A DNA stretch of 64,000 nucleotides from Candidatus Enterococcus huntleyi (GTDB lineage Bacteria > Bacillota > Bacilli > Lactobacillales > Enterococcaceae), in NCBI RefSeq assembly GCF_009933175.1, contig NZ_MAEJ01000022.1, forward strand, positions 1 to 64,000. The letters run 5' to 3'. Shown piece after piece: positions 9,001 to 18,667 of this stretch; position 1 is the stretch's first letter, and each line of letters starts with the position of its first letter. Below the pieces are notes generated by a model. It did no database searches and was not told the origin of the DNA. It saw only the letters and a program-made list of their open reading frames with translations. Both the position numbers and the translations under genes were made by a program.

Positions 9001-12000
9001 ATGAAATGGAGTATACCGGAAAAAGTAATTGAGCGAGGTCGAACTTATTTAAATGAGGGGCGTGTTTTATCAGTGACCCCTGATTTCGATCAGAAGGTAT
9101 GGCATGCGGAGGTTTTAGGTACCGAATTATATTTGGTTGATTTGGATGGCACCTCTAAAGAAAATGATTTGTGTCAATGTCCTTATTGGCAAGACCATCA
9201 ATATTGTAAACATACGATTGCGGTGGAACTTTATCTAAGAAAACAAACAATTTCACGTGTGATGAAGGATCGCCAAGTGATGCCTGAAACCAATCGTGTC
9301 TCAACTTCTTCGATGTTCACCAAGGGTTTTGCTCGCTTACAGGAGCCGAAAAAAAGAACGGATATGACCCCGTTATTTGCCGAGTTCACGGTTGAGTCGA
9401 TTGAGACTAATCAATATCATCCTGAATTCTCTGTATTGGGAATTGCCGTGAGAATTGGTTATGCGACAGGCAAGAAACGTAGTTATGTCGTGAAAAATAT
9501 TTATGAATTTCTACAGGCGGTGGAAGAAGAGGGCGAGTATACCGTCAATAAGCAGTATGCTTTTTCGTTGGTGAAACGAGCGTTTGACTTAGAGCAATGG
9601 CTCTTGTTGAAGGAACTTTCAGCGATGGCTCAAACGCAACAATTATTGGGCACGACGGGGCTTTCAGTTAAAGGGAAATTAGATAAGCGCTATTTACTTT
9701 TACCTGTCCAACGTGGCAAAGAATTGCTTGAGCGGATGGCAGAAGTGAATGAGTTGAAGTTAGTAATTGGCGACGATACGTATAAACAAATCCAATTTAC
9801 GACAGATGATTTACCTTTAGAATTGGTAGTTGAGAAAACAGAAGATGCGTTTGAGTTACAGGTGACACAGACTTTTGAGCACTTTTTCAGTTATTATCAT
9901 TGGGGCATGATTGCTGGTAAATTCTACGTTTTAACATCTGAACAACAAGCAATTTATACCACGTTAGAGCAATTATTAAAACGACTGAAAGAACCAGCTG
10001 TCGCGTATCAACGCCACGAGCTATCTCAATTATTTAGAGAAGTTTTACCTGTCTTGAAAAAAATAGGACGTATCGAAGTCCAAGAATCGGTGACAGCTGA
10101 GGTCAGCGATACACCGGTGCAAGCGGTAATGTACTTCCGAAAAGTGAAGGGCATGATTCAGGTACGCGTTGATTTCATCTATGGCGATGTAGTGTATTCC
10201 ACCGATAAAAAGCATCAGGTACTACCTGAGGGACGTAAAGAGGTCTTGCGGGAGACCGTTCGAGAAGAGCAAATTCTTTCCTTGCTTCCTTTATATAGCT
10301 ATAAAAAGAATGCGACTGGTTTTGAAAAAAATCTGCCAGCTGGTGAACGCTTATATGCTTTCTTCACGACAGAATTAATGGTTTATCGAAGACATGCAGA
10401 AGTGAAAGTCGGTAAAAAATTACGCGAATTATATCTTGATGCGCAACATTATCAACCGCAAATTGAAGTCAAGGATGATGGTTCGTGGCTAGATGTTCGC
10501 TTTGATGTGACGGGGATTGAAGAGCAGGAGATTGATGCGGTCTTACAGAGCTTGCTGAATAATGATCGTTTTTACACCTTAGAGAATGGGCAAGTGCTGT
10601 CGTTTGATTCTGAGGAATTTCAACAAACGAGTTCTATGCTCTCACAATTGAGAGAGAAAATCTATTCTGATAATGGGCGCATCCAGGTTCCTCGAAATCA
10701 AGGATTAGTTATCCAAGATAAATTGAAGGGATCTCGGACACATTTTAGTGCCTCATTTGATAAGATGGTGACGGATTTAATTCATCCGGAGGAATTTTCT
10801 GCGACGTTGCCTAAGGGCCTCAATGCAACCCTTCGAGAGTACCAAGTGACCGGCTTTAAATGGTTGAAGATGCTGAGTCATTATCAATTTGGCGGCATTT
10901 TAGCTGATGAGATGGGGTTGGGTAAAACAATCCAAATGATTACCTATTTACTCTCTGAAAAAGAGGAAAATGGGGCTATCTCGGCTCTAATCGTTGCGCC
11001 GGCTAGTTTAATTTATAATTGGCAGGCTGAAATCAAAAAGTTTGCGCCAAGTTTGACCTCAGTTGTAGTAGGTGGCAATCGCAATGAGCGCGAAGCGTTA
11101 TTGCAGACACCCGTGGATATCCGCATCACGTCTTATGCGAGTTTGCGTCAAGACGAGGACTTGTATCAAAAAGAGCAAGTTGGCTATCTTGTGTTGGATG
11201 AAGCTCAAATGGTTAAAAATAGTGCAACGAAGACAGCGCAAGCGTTAAGAAAATTACAGGCACCGCAACGTTTTGCTCTGAGTGGGACACCGATTGAGAA
11301 TAATTTAGAAGAATTGTGGTCATTATTTCAAACGATTATGCCAGGATTCTTCCCAGGGAAAAGTAAATTCCGCGAGCTGACAGTAGCTGATATTTCGCAG
11401 ATGATTAAACCATTTATCCTGCGACGGGATAAAACAACGGTCTTGAAAGACTTGCCTGAGAAGATTGAATCTAATCTGTATAGTGTTTTGACTGAGGAGC
11501 AGAAGAAGGTTTATCTAGCTTACTTGCGTCAAATGAGAGAGCAGGTTAATTCGATGGATGCTGCTACATTCAAGAAGAACCGTATCAGTATTTTAGCGGG
11601 GCTGACTCGTTTGCGTCAAATTTGTTGCGATCCACGTCTATTTATCGATGATTATGTGGGCGGCTCTGGTAAATTGGCACAGGTTAAAGAGATGGTGATT
11701 GCGGCGAAAGAAAATAATCGCCGGGTCTTACTCTTTTCACAATTTACTAGCATGCTCTCGATTATTGAAGAGGAATTAGCTGAGTTAGGCATCACTTCGT
11801 TCTATTTAAGAGGGAGCACTAAACCTCAGGATCGAATTACCATGGTTGATGCGTTTAACGAAGGGGAAAAAGATATCTTTTTAATCTCCCTAAAAGCTGG
11901 TGGTACTGGACTGAACTTAACAGGTGCAGATACCGTCATTCTCTATGACTTGTGGTGGAATCCAGCCGTGGAACAACAAGCCGCTGGGCGGGCTCACCGG

Positions 12001-12186
12001 ATTGGTCAGAAAAATGTCGTGGAGGTTTGGCGAATGATTGCTGAAGGGACCATTGAAGAACGAATGGATTCTCTACAACAAGAAAAACGCGAACTTTTCC
12101 AAAAAGTTATTCAAGGAAATGATGAACAATTAAGTAAATTAACAGAAGAAGATATTCGCTTGATTTTGAGTATTGGCGATAGTTAA
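9001..12186 (+). CDS. SWIM zinc-finger SNF2-family helicase
   Basis: A DNA translocase of 1061 residues. A SWIM zinc finger is at 58-71 (CxC, then CxH: C58, C60, C69, H71). After a long middle domain comes a complete SNF2 motor: DEMGLGKT near 636-643, LDEAQMVKN (motif II), SGTPIENNLEELWSLF (motif III) and QAAGRAHRIGQ (motif VI). Bacterial proteins of this layout are RapA/HepA-like remodelers of unknown partner. It follows sbcC by 16 bases with its own GGGAGGG ribosome site and precedes a strong terminator, so it is the third gene of the sbcDC operon. That suggests a repair or replication-stress role. Confidence 0.88.
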   Translation: MKWSIPEKVIERGRTYLNEGRVLSVTPDFDQKVWHAEVLGTELYLVDLDGTSKENDLCQCPYWQDHQYCKHTIAVELYLRKQTISRVMKDRQVMPETNRVSTSSMFTKGFARLQEPKKRTDMTPLFAEFTVESIETNQYHPEFSVLGIAVRIGYATGKKRSYVVKNIYEFLQAVEEEGEYTVNKQYAFSLVKRAFDLEQWLLLKELSAMAQTQQLLGTTGLSVKGKLDKRYLLLPVQRGKELLERMAEVNELKLVIGDDTYKQIQFTTDDLPLELVVEKTEDAFELQVTQTFEHFFSYYHWGMIAGKFYVLTSEQQAIYTTLEQLLKRLKEPAVAYQRHELSQLFREVLPVLKKIGRIEVQESVTAEVSDTPVQAVMYFRKVKGMIQVRVDFIYGDVVYSTDKKHQVLPEGRKEVLRETVREEQILSLLPLYSYKKNATGFEKNLPAGERLYAFFTTELMVYRRHAEVKVGKKLRELYLDAQHYQPQIEVKDDGSWLDVRFDVTGIEEQEIDAVLQSLLNNDRFYTLENGQVLSFDSEEFQQTSSMLSQLREKIYSDNGRIQVPRNQGLVIQDKLKGSRTHFSASFDKMVTDLIHPEEFSATLPKGLNATLREYQVTGFKWLKMLSHYQFGGILADEMGLGKTIQMITYLLSEKEENGAISALIVAPASLIYNWQAEIKKFAPSLTSVVVGGNRNEREALLQTPVDIRITSYASLRQDEDLYQKEQVGYLVLDEAQMVKNSATKTAQALRKLQAPQRFALSGTPIENNLEELWSLFQTIMPGFFPGKSKFRELTVADISQMIKPFILRRDKTTVLKDLPEKIESNLYSVLTEEQKKVYLAYLRQMREQVNSMDAATFKKNRISILAGLTRLRQICCDPRLFIDDYVGGSGKLAQVKEMVIAAKENNRRVLLFSQFTSMLSIIEEELAELGITSFYLRGSTKPQDRITMVDAFNEGEKDIFLISLKAGGTGLNLTGADTVILYDLWWNPAVEQQAAGRAHRIGQKNVVEVWRMIAEGTIEERMDSLQQEKRELFQKVIQGNDEQLSKLTEEDIRLILSIGDS

Positions 12187-12189
12187 TAG

Positions 12190-12232
12190 AAAAGAAACGA
12201 CGACTTGAAGTAAAAAGTCGTCGTTTCTTTCT
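12190..12232 (+). terminator. Terminator after the sbcDC-SNF2 operon
   Basis: A perfect stem pairs AAAGAAACGACGACTT with its complement around an 8-base loop. Its T-rich 3' side and A-rich 5' side would let it serve both strands. Confidence 0.85.
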
Positions 12233-12371
12233 ATTGTTGACTAACTATAACTGATAGGTAGCTACGCTGAGTTGGCGCGGCAAGGGATCAGACATAAAGC
12301 TAAGTAATAGGGCGCAATGACTGGTCTTAGTTGTCAGCCATTCATGTTATAAAGCCACGATAATTCGCAAG

Positions 12372-13082
12372 CTAAAAGAGTGCTTGAATAGTTTCAAGTA
12401 ATTGTTCGAATGAGGTAATCTCCCAATCAAAAAGTGGGGTTGAACCTGCGGGGATTGCTCGATTTCTATGATTAAACCAAAGCGCGTGCCAGTCACTATT
12501 TTTTGAACCAACCACATCATTTTCGAAGCTATCGCCGACATACAAAGTAGTTTCTGGTGAGAAGCCGAATGTTTTTTCAGCTAATTTAAAGATTTCGACT
12601 TCTGGCTTTTGAAAGCCTGTTGCCTGAGAGATAATCACGCGATCACTAGCCACCCAGTCTTCGAGACGCAGCTGTTTGACCTTCTTATATTGATGATCAG
12701 TAGGGCCGTTTGTGATAATTCCGATGGGGATTTGCTTTTCTTGCAAATAATTCAGTGTTCTTCTGACTTCTTCATGCATGCAAATATTGGCTAACTCATC
12801 TTCATAGACTTTTTGAAAAAGAAGGCCATCTGCCTCAGTAATGAGTGGGTAATCTAAATCGAGTAAGGATTGGCTAATGCGCTGAGCTCGCATGTATTCA
12901 AGTGTCCATTCGTTTGCCATGACTTTTGGGAAATTTTCGTCACTATGGTAGCGAAAACGAATATAAAGTGCCGCCATATCTTCTTCAGTTACTGCAGGAA
13001 TTACTCGCTTAACCGCGTTTCTAAAGGGTTGCTGTTGGTCATAAATTGTATCATCTACGTCAAAGACAATTGCTTCTATCAA
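12372..13082 (-). CDS. HAD-superfamily hydrolase (YjjG/subfamily IA type)
   Basis: A phosphatase-like protein of about 236 residues. Motif I FDVDDTIYD (nucleophile D8), an all-alpha cap, motif II IITNG, motif III with the lysine of GFQKPE, and motif IV YVGDSFENDVVGS are all intact, so it should be catalytic. Related YjjG proteins dephosphorylate nucleoside monophosphates, but the substrate cannot be read from sequence. A TTG at 13080-13082 is taken as the start because it yields the usual MxxAIVFDVDD N-terminus and has AAAGGCG upstream. A longer ATG start at 13139 lacks a ribosome site. Confidence 0.8.
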   Translation of the reverse strand: MIEAIVFDVDDTIYDQQQPFRNAVKRVIPAVTEEDMAALYIRFRYHSDENFPKVMANEWTLEYMRAQRISQSLLDLDYPLITEADGLLFQKVYEDELANICMHEEVRRTLNYLQEKQIPIGIITNGPTDHQYKKVKQLRLEDWVASDRVIISQATGFQKPEVEIFKLAEKTFGFSPETTLYVGDSFENDVVGSKNSDWHALWFNHRNRAIPAGSTPLFDWEITSFEQLLETIQALF

Positions 13083-13331
13083 AAATAGTCCACGCCTTTC
13101 AAAATTTTCATTTGTTTCCAAAGTAAAATCCTCATTCATTGTAGACGATATAGACAGAGAAAAAAAGGGGAGAAATGCTGATATATAAAGGTTTTTTCTA
13201 CCTATTTTCGATGAACCTTGATAGAATAAGCAAAGCTAGATTTCAGTTTTTTTCACCGAAAAAGAAAAAGTTATCATTTTTTCAGAAAAAATCAAAAAAA
13301 CTTTGAGGAGCAGCTGTGGTGAAAAACAATA

Positions 13332-13340
13332 TGGTATACT
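13332..13340 (+). promoter_or_regulatory. Extended -10 promoter of the ABC exporter gene
   Basis: TGGTATACT (TGn plus TATACT) lies 46 bases upstream of the start codon. Confidence 0.5.
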
Positions 13341-13386
13341 AGGGATTGTTTGAATTTTATTTATAAAGAACAGTGGAGGAAAATAG

Positions 13387-15102
13387 ATGTTAAAACGATT
13401 TTTTAGTTATTACAGACCGTATAAAAGCCTGTTTATATTAGATTTTTCATGTGCCGTACTAGCTGGTTTGCTGGAGCTAGCTTTTCCGATAGTAGTGAAT
13501 CAAGTGATTGATAAAATTATGCCAAAAGGCGATTTTCGCCTGATTGCCTGGGTGTGTATTGGCTTGTTATTGTTTTATGTGATTAATACTGCCTTGCAAT
13601 ATATTGTCGTCTTTTTTGGTCACAAATTAGGAGTGAATATCGAAACGGACATGCGCAGAGAGTTGTTTCAGCATCTACAAACGCAGTCTTTCGATTACTA
13701 CGATAATCAGAAGACAGGTAAATTAATTAGTCGCCTCACGACGGATTTATTTGAAATTTCGGAAGTTTCGCATCATGGGCCAGAAGATGTTTTTATCACG
13801 GTCATGACCTTATTGGGTTCATTTCTATTGATGCTGAATATTCACGTGAAGCTGGCGATTGCAACCTTTATTTTATTGCCATTTATCACGATTGCACTGG
13901 TCTTCTTTAATAAAAAAATGACTAAGGTGAACACCAAGATTTATGATAATTTAGGGGAGTTTAATGCAGGGGTAGAAGCTTCGGTCAGCGGAATTCGAGT
14001 GACTCAATCCTTCTCTAATGAAGCCTTCGAAAATCGTCGTTTTGAAGGATTGAACCAAGCTTATCGCCAATCGAAGATTTTATTTTACAAAGTGATGGCA
14101 GTTAGCTCCTCATACAATTATTTTTTAATTCGTTTAATTAACTTATTCGCACTGATTTTTGGTGCTTATTATACAATTAATGGGGAAATTACTAATGGGG
14201 AATTTGTCGGCTTCATCCTATTATCAAACGTCTTTATTCGGCCAATTGAAAAGGTCAACAATATGATTGAAAGCTATCCTAAAGGGATTGCTGGCTTTAA
14301 ACGTTTGACTGAGGAGCTAGATAAAAAGCCGGCAATTGAGGATCGGCCAGGGGCTCGTGTGGTCACAAATTTGGAGGGGAACATTTCCTATCAAGATGTT
14401 TCGTTTGCCTATAGTGAACGGACGAAAGTTTTGGATCATATTAATTTAGAGATTCAGCCAGGAGAAACAGTGGCATTTGTGGGTCAAAGTGGTTCTGGAA
14501 AAACGACATTATGTAATTTGCTCCCGCGTTTTTATGAAGTAACTGACGGGGCGATTATGATTGACGGTCTAAATATTCAAGAGATGACGTTGGCGTCTCT
14601 ACGTAGTCAAATTGGTATTGTACAACAGGATGTCTTCTTATTTCCAGGCACGATTAGAGAGAATATTGCCTATGGAAAATTAGATGCGAGTGAGGAAGAA
14701 ATTCGTCAAGCAGTGAAGCTCGCTCATTTAGAAAAAGTGATTGAGCAAATGTCAGATGGCTTAGATACGGTCATTGGTGAGCGCGGAGTGAAACTTTCAG
14801 GCGGACAAAAACAACGAGTGGCGATCGCTCGGATGTTTCTGAAAAATCCACCGATATTAATTCTAGATGAAGCGACTTCGGCATTAGACACGGAGACTGA
14901 ACAAGTCATTCAAGAATCGCTTAATTCATTGGCTAGTGGCCGGACGACTTTAATTATCGCGCATCGATTGGCAACGATTAAACACGCGACGCGAATCATT
15001 GTTGTGAGTGAAGAGGGAATCTTGGAAGAAGGTACCCACGATCAATTAATGGCGGCTGAAGGGCACTATCGAGCGTTATATGAGGCGCAATTTAGAAAAT
15101 AA
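13387..15102 (+). CDS. ABC transporter, fused permease and ATPase (exporter type, YgaD-like)
   Basis: A 571-residue half-transporter. Six transmembrane helices occupy about 15-305. The ATPase domain has Walker A GQSGSGKTT, signature LSGGQKQRVAIAR, Walker B ILILDEATSALD and switch histidine AHRLATI. The N-terminus MLKRFFSYYRPYKSLFILDFSCAVLAG resembles Bacillus YgaD. Such proteins act as homodimeric lipid or drug exporters in the membrane. No neighbour indicates a substrate. AGTGGAGG lies seven bases before the ATG. Confidence 0.88.
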   Translation: MLKRFFSYYRPYKSLFILDFSCAVLAGLLELAFPIVVNQVIDKIMPKGDFRLIAWVCIGLLLFYVINTALQYIVVFFGHKLGVNIETDMRRELFQHLQTQSFDYYDNQKTGKLISRLTTDLFEISEVSHHGPEDVFITVMTLLGSFLLMLNIHVKLAIATFILLPFITIALVFFNKKMTKVNTKIYDNLGEFNAGVEASVSGIRVTQSFSNEAFENRRFEGLNQAYRQSKILFYKVMAVSSSYNYFLIRLINLFALIFGAYYTINGEITNGEFVGFILLSNVFIRPIEKVNNMIESYPKGIAGFKRLTEELDKKPAIEDRPGARVVTNLEGNISYQDVSFAYSERTKVLDHINLEIQPGETVAFVGQSGSGKTTLCNLLPRFYEVTDGAIMIDGLNIQEMTLASLRSQIGIVQQDVFLFPGTIRENIAYGKLDASEEEIRQAVKLAHLEKVIEQMSDGLDTVIGERGVKLSGGQKQRVAIARMFLKNPPILILDEATSALDTETEQVIQESLNSLASGRTTLIIAHRLATIKHATRIIVVSEEGILEEGTHDQLMAAEGHYRALYEAQFRK

Positions 15103-15167
15103 AAGAATTCAATAATGGTATAAATGACGATTGCGATAGGAGCTGTTGCTAAGTCATCGTTTCGTTG

Positions 15168-15206
15168 AAAAAGAGCATGACAAGTTTTGTCAGAGCTCTT
15201 TTTTTC
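15168..15206 (+). terminator. Terminator after the ABC exporter gene
   Basis: AGAGC-TGACA pairs with TGTCA-GAGCTCT and is followed by eight T residues. It shares the TGACAA/TTGTCA core seen in three other hairpins of this window. Confidence 0.8.
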
Positions 15207-15850
15207 TATTCTGATTAGTTAGTCTAGAGGGCTATGCGAAAAAGAGAGATTCTAGCATAATTCCTTAAAAACTGATTAGTTTTTAACGGAAAAATCTTCT
15301 GTCTTCAATGGAAAATTGGTAGGGAAAAAATTCTATTTACCTAAAATTTAATCGAAAATAAAAGAGAAAATAGGGTGTCGTAACTTCTTTAAATAACGGG
15401 AATTTATTTTGTTTTTTTGAGAAAATTATTCCTAATCATGAGGAAAGAAAATCAAGTGGATTTTGTAGTGGTTCCCATCTATAAATTCTTTTTTTATTAA
15501 AAGAAGATAGCTTTTTTGATTATAGAAGGAAAATAAAAAAACAAGAAGTGTAAAATAATAGAAAGAAAACGGGCTAAACAGGGGAATAAGTAGTACAGAT
15601 TTCCAACCTGTTTCATGTATTTTTTTGGATTTTCTGGTTTATTTGAATATTCTCATTTTCACAAAGTATCTTTCGAAAAAAGATTGATTTTATAGTGAAA
15701 ACTTTTTAAAGAACATTCATTTTTTTTGTGTTTATTAGAGAATTGGGTAGCATTTTATATAAGTATTCGTTATAATAAGCACAGATAGAAGAATGAGCTC
15801 TGCTTCTGTTCCAAAACTGTGACTCTGTTCACAAAAAGGAGTGATGCACG
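15207..15850. other. Long non-coding stretch upstream of spx
   Basis: About 640 bases, very AT-rich, with no plausible reading frame on either strand. A TATAAT at 15771-15776 may be a -10 box for spx. The stretch probably holds the spx promoter region; spx genes in related Firmicutes have several promoters. I see no conserved RNA structure. Confidence 0.4.
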
Positions 15851-16249
15851 TTGTTAACACTTTTTACTTCCCCAAGTTGTACCTCTTGTCGTAAAGCTCG
15901 TGCGTGGTTGCAAGAACATGAGATTCCTTTCGTAGAGAGAAATATTTTTTCTGAACCTTTAAATATTTCTGAACTAAAGGATATTTTACAAATGACTGAA
16001 GATGGTACTGAGGAAATCATTTCGACACGTTCGAAAGTTTTCCAAAAGCTAAACATGGATTTGGACGAATTGTCCCTACAAGATTTATTAACGCTTGTAC
16101 AAGGAAATCCAGGGTTGTTACGTCGTCCAATCATGATTGATGAAAAACGTCTGCAAGTTGGTTTTAATGAGGATGAAATTCGTCGTTTCTTACCACGTGA
16201 TGTTCGCCAATTAGAATTACGTCAAGCGCAACTGATGGCAGGATTATAA
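15851..16249 (+). CDS. spx: Spx, RNA-polymerase-binding stress regulator (first copy)
   Basis: A 132-residue ArsC-fold regulator that binds the RNA polymerase alpha C-terminal domain and reprograms transcription under disulfide stress. The redox switch C10-T-S-C13 and the family blocks [16 protein letters not shown] and [28 protein letters not shown] are intact. The start is TTG: AAAAGGAG (15834-15841) lies nine bases upstream and no in-frame ATG gives the MxxLxxSPSC N-terminus. Its proteolytic partners MecA and YjbH are encoded just downstream. A second copy lies at 42165. Confidence 0.95.
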   Translation: MLTLFTSPSCTSCRKARAWLQEHEIPFVERNIFSEPLNISELKDILQMTEDGTEEIISTRSKVFQKLNMDLDELSLQDLLTLVQGNPGLLRRPIMIDEKRLQVGFNEDEIRRFLPRDVRQLELRQAQLMAGL

Positions 16250-16299
16250 AAAATTGTACGATCAACATATAGGCAGTACCAACAACAAATAACTTATAG

Positions 16300-16340
16300 G
16301 TAGGCTGAGGCAGGTTTCTTGCTTCGGCCTATTTTTTTTT
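16300..16340 (+). terminator. Terminator after spx
   Basis: TAGGCTGAGGC pairs imperfectly with GCTTCGGCCTA and is followed by nine T residues. The rest of 16341-16571 holds only the presumed mecA promoter. Confidence 0.8.
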
Positions 16341-16571
16341 TGAGCAAAAAATAATCGCACGTTGTCCAAACAAATCAGCAGTTGAACGTATCTGGATTGT
16401 TAAAGGATATAGAGAGTCCGTTAAATCCAGCGCATATTTCCTGAATATGAATAATTGTCTACTTTTTTTGTAAATATCTGTGAGGATAGAAGTTTTTCCT
16501 TTACTTTTAAAGTGTTTCAGCTACAATGTACGTATATACCTATTACTAGGTAGAAGTGAGGTGTAGCTAAT

Positions 16572-17228
16572 ATGGAAATGGAACATATTAATGAAAATAC
16601 TATTCGAGTATTGATTGGCAATGAAGATTTAGCTGCTAGGGGAATCACTTTTTTGGATTTATTAGGTAACCATAAAGAAATAGAAAATTTCTTTTATAGC
16701 ATTTTAGAAGAAGTCGACGTGGAAGATGAATTTCAAGGAAGCGAAGCGGTGACGTTTCAAGTACTTCCCAAGGGTGATGGACTTGAGCTATTTATTAGTA
16801 AGAGTTTATCTGCTGAGGAATTATCTCAACTTGACGACATGCAGGGTTCTAATGTTGATGAAATTAGTGAATTTATACGAGCGCAGGTTTCTGATGATGA
16901 CGCAGATGACTTAGGCCTGAAATCTGAATTTGAGAGTGCCTTCCAAAGCGTTATTTTTGTGCTCGATGACTTTGAGCAAATGATTGCTTTAGCCAATGAG
17001 ACTTATTTAGAATCAGCTTGGTCAAACCTTTATCGGTTAAATGATTCCTATTATTTACAAGTGAATTTTCTGATGGATGATCTATCGAAGCACGACGTGG
17101 AGGATCAAATTGCCCAATTGTTGGAATTTGCCAAATTATCGCCAGTGACTGAAGAAGTTTTAGCTGAACATGGTGAATTAGTGATGGAACGAAATGCGTT
17201 AGAATTGACTCGTTTCTACTTTAAATAA
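16572..17228 (+). CDS. mecA: Adaptor protein MecA
   Basis: A 218-residue ClpC adaptor. The N-terminal domain (MEMEHINENTIRVLIGNEDLAARGI) binds targets such as ComK/ComX and possibly Spx. An acidic linker (about 70-125) joins the C-terminal Clp-binding domain (FVLDDFEQMIALA through LELTRFYF). The layout is that of Bacillus and Enterococcus MecA. GAGGTG precedes the ATG. It lies between spx and coiA, the usual proteolysis/competence neighbourhood, with its own promoter region and terminator. Confidence 0.93.
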   Translation: MEMEHINENTIRVLIGNEDLAARGITFLDLLGNHKEIENFFYSILEEVDVEDEFQGSEAVTFQVLPKGDGLELFISKSLSAEELSQLDDMQGSNVDEISEFIRAQVSDDDADDLGLKSEFESAFQSVIFVLDDFEQMIALANETYLESAWSNLYRLNDSYYLQVNFLMDDLSKHDVEDQIAQLLEFAKLSPVTEEVLAEHGELVMERNALELTRFYFK

Positions 17229-17257
17229 AGTTAAATTCCCATAAATAATAGTTTAAG

Positions 17258-17300
17258 CAACTCAAATGCCCTGATGTAGGGGTCTTTGAGTTGTTTTTTT
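17258..17300 (+). terminator. Terminator after mecA
   Basis: AACTCAAA pairs with TTTGAGTT, with an inner GCCC/GGGG pairing, followed by eight T residues. Confidence 0.85.
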
Positions 17301-17398
17301 TGAGTTGCTTGATGTGTTTAAGGCTCTTAACGAAGTCTCAAAGGACCAGAATCTATTGTCCAATTGGTTTTGAGCAGATTAGTCGTCAAAGTTGTGAA

Positions 17399-17475
17399 AT
17401 AAATAGATTCAAAAAAGATTCAAAAAAATAAGTTCAAGAAGATAAGTTCAAAAGAATAGATAAGTTCAAAAAAAT
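17399..17475 (+). repeat. Short AT-rich repeats upstream of coiA
   Basis: GATTCAAAAAA occurs twice in succession, followed by three copies of ATAAGTTCAA at 11- to 18-base spacing. These look like slippage-prone imperfect tandem repeats just upstream of coiA. No function can be read from them. Confidence 0.6.
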
Positions 17476-17525
17476 TGGAATAATTCTGGCGTATCTTGCT
17501 TATGAGGGGATAAGGAGATGAGCAG

Positions 17526-18587
17526 ATGTTAGTCGCTAAATGGCAGAGGCAATTGGTTTATGCGGCGGATGTAGCGTCGGGGCGTGTAGTAATTAGTCGT
17601 GAGGAGCTGCGTTGTCCGTCTTGCAATAAGCCAGTTATTCTGAAAAAAGGAGACTTAAAGTCAGCACATTTTGCTCACCAGAAACATTCGGGCTGTCAGC
17701 CGTTTAGTGAGGGAGAAACAGTGGAGCATAACACGCTAAAAAAGACTTTATTTGACTGGTCTGATCAACAGTTTGCTTTAGAAAGCTATTTGCCCAATCT
17801 CCATCAACGACCGGATTTATTGTCAGCGCATCTCGCTATCGAAATTCAATGTTCTTTTTTGGCGCAAAAGCGCATGATTGAACGGACAACAAACTACGTT
17901 GCGCATGACTATCAAGTATGGTGGCTACTGGGAGAAAAGTTAGCTCCTAAATCGCACAAAAAACTAACGCGGCTACAGCGGACTTTTTGTGGGTATCATT
18001 CCCAATGGGGCTGTTACTTCTGGTGTTTAGATTCGGAGACTAGAGAAATAACCTTGTGCTACCAAGTGATTGAGTACCCCAATGGGCGTCTAACATTTCA
18101 AAAGAAGCGCTGGACGTTTAAGCAAGAATCGTTAGCTGCTATCTATTCTGTGACTACCTCGGTTACAACAAAACAGGTTAGAGGACAGACAACCTCTGCT
18201 GAACGAAAGTACTTTTGGGGAAACTATCAACGCATCATTCAACAAGGGATTCTGAGACAAGAAACGCAGATTATCAAACTTCAAAAAGAGTGTTACCGTA
18301 GGCGAAAGAACTTACAAACCCTCACACAATGGATGTATCGGCCAAGTGCTTATTATCTTTTCTATGGCGTTCGGCTTTTGGCTTGTCGTTTGTGTTTTGA
18401 AGAGTTAGTTAAACAACGACGTCGACTCTCTAAAAATGAAGCCAATGAGCTGTATAAAATATGGTGTAGACAAACGACCATGAAGTGGTTGTTTCCTTTA
18501 ATTTCGCAACAAAAAATACAAAAATTACTTTTTCTTGAATGCATTCAGTTGACGCAGGTGACGATTGTCAGAAATTTCGGAAAATAA
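17526..18587 (+). CDS. coiA: Competence protein CoiA-like
   Basis: A 353-residue protein of the CoiA family, which takes part in natural transformation or recombination after DNA uptake. The N-terminus has a zinc-finger-like segment (CPSCNKPVILKKGDLKSAHFAH, then a later Cys). A PD-(D/E)xK-like nuclease core follows: EHNTLKKTLFDW, then RPDLLS and AIEIQCS. The C-terminal third is basic. Enterococci are not classically competent, so the gene may be a relic or serve repair. Its position between mecA and pepF matches other Lactobacillales. Confidence 0.85.
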   Translation: MLVAKWQRQLVYAADVASGRVVISREELRCPSCNKPVILKKGDLKSAHFAHQKHSGCQPFSEGETVEHNTLKKTLFDWSDQQFALESYLPNLHQRPDLLSAHLAIEIQCSFLAQKRMIERTTNYVAHDYQVWWLLGEKLAPKSHKKLTRLQRTFCGYHSQWGCYFWCLDSETREITLCYQVIEYPNGRLTFQKKRWTFKQESLAAIYSVTTSVTTKQVRGQTTSAERKYFWGNYQRIIQQGILRQETQIIKLQKECYRRRKNLQTLTQWMYRPSAYYLFYGVRLLACRLCFEELVKQRRRLSKNEANELYKIWCRQTTMKWLFPLISQQKIQKLLFLECIQLTQVTIVRNFGK

Positions 18588-18667
18588 CGAATAAATCAAG
18601 TCTGAAATAGTCAAACTTTTTCTAACTATGATAAAATAGGAGTAGATTAAATGAAGGAGTGTGTGGA

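Noticed and set aside
17399-17475. CRISPR-like repeat array before coiA
   Set aside because: Units are about ten bases, irregular and without spacers; these are slippage-type AT repeats.
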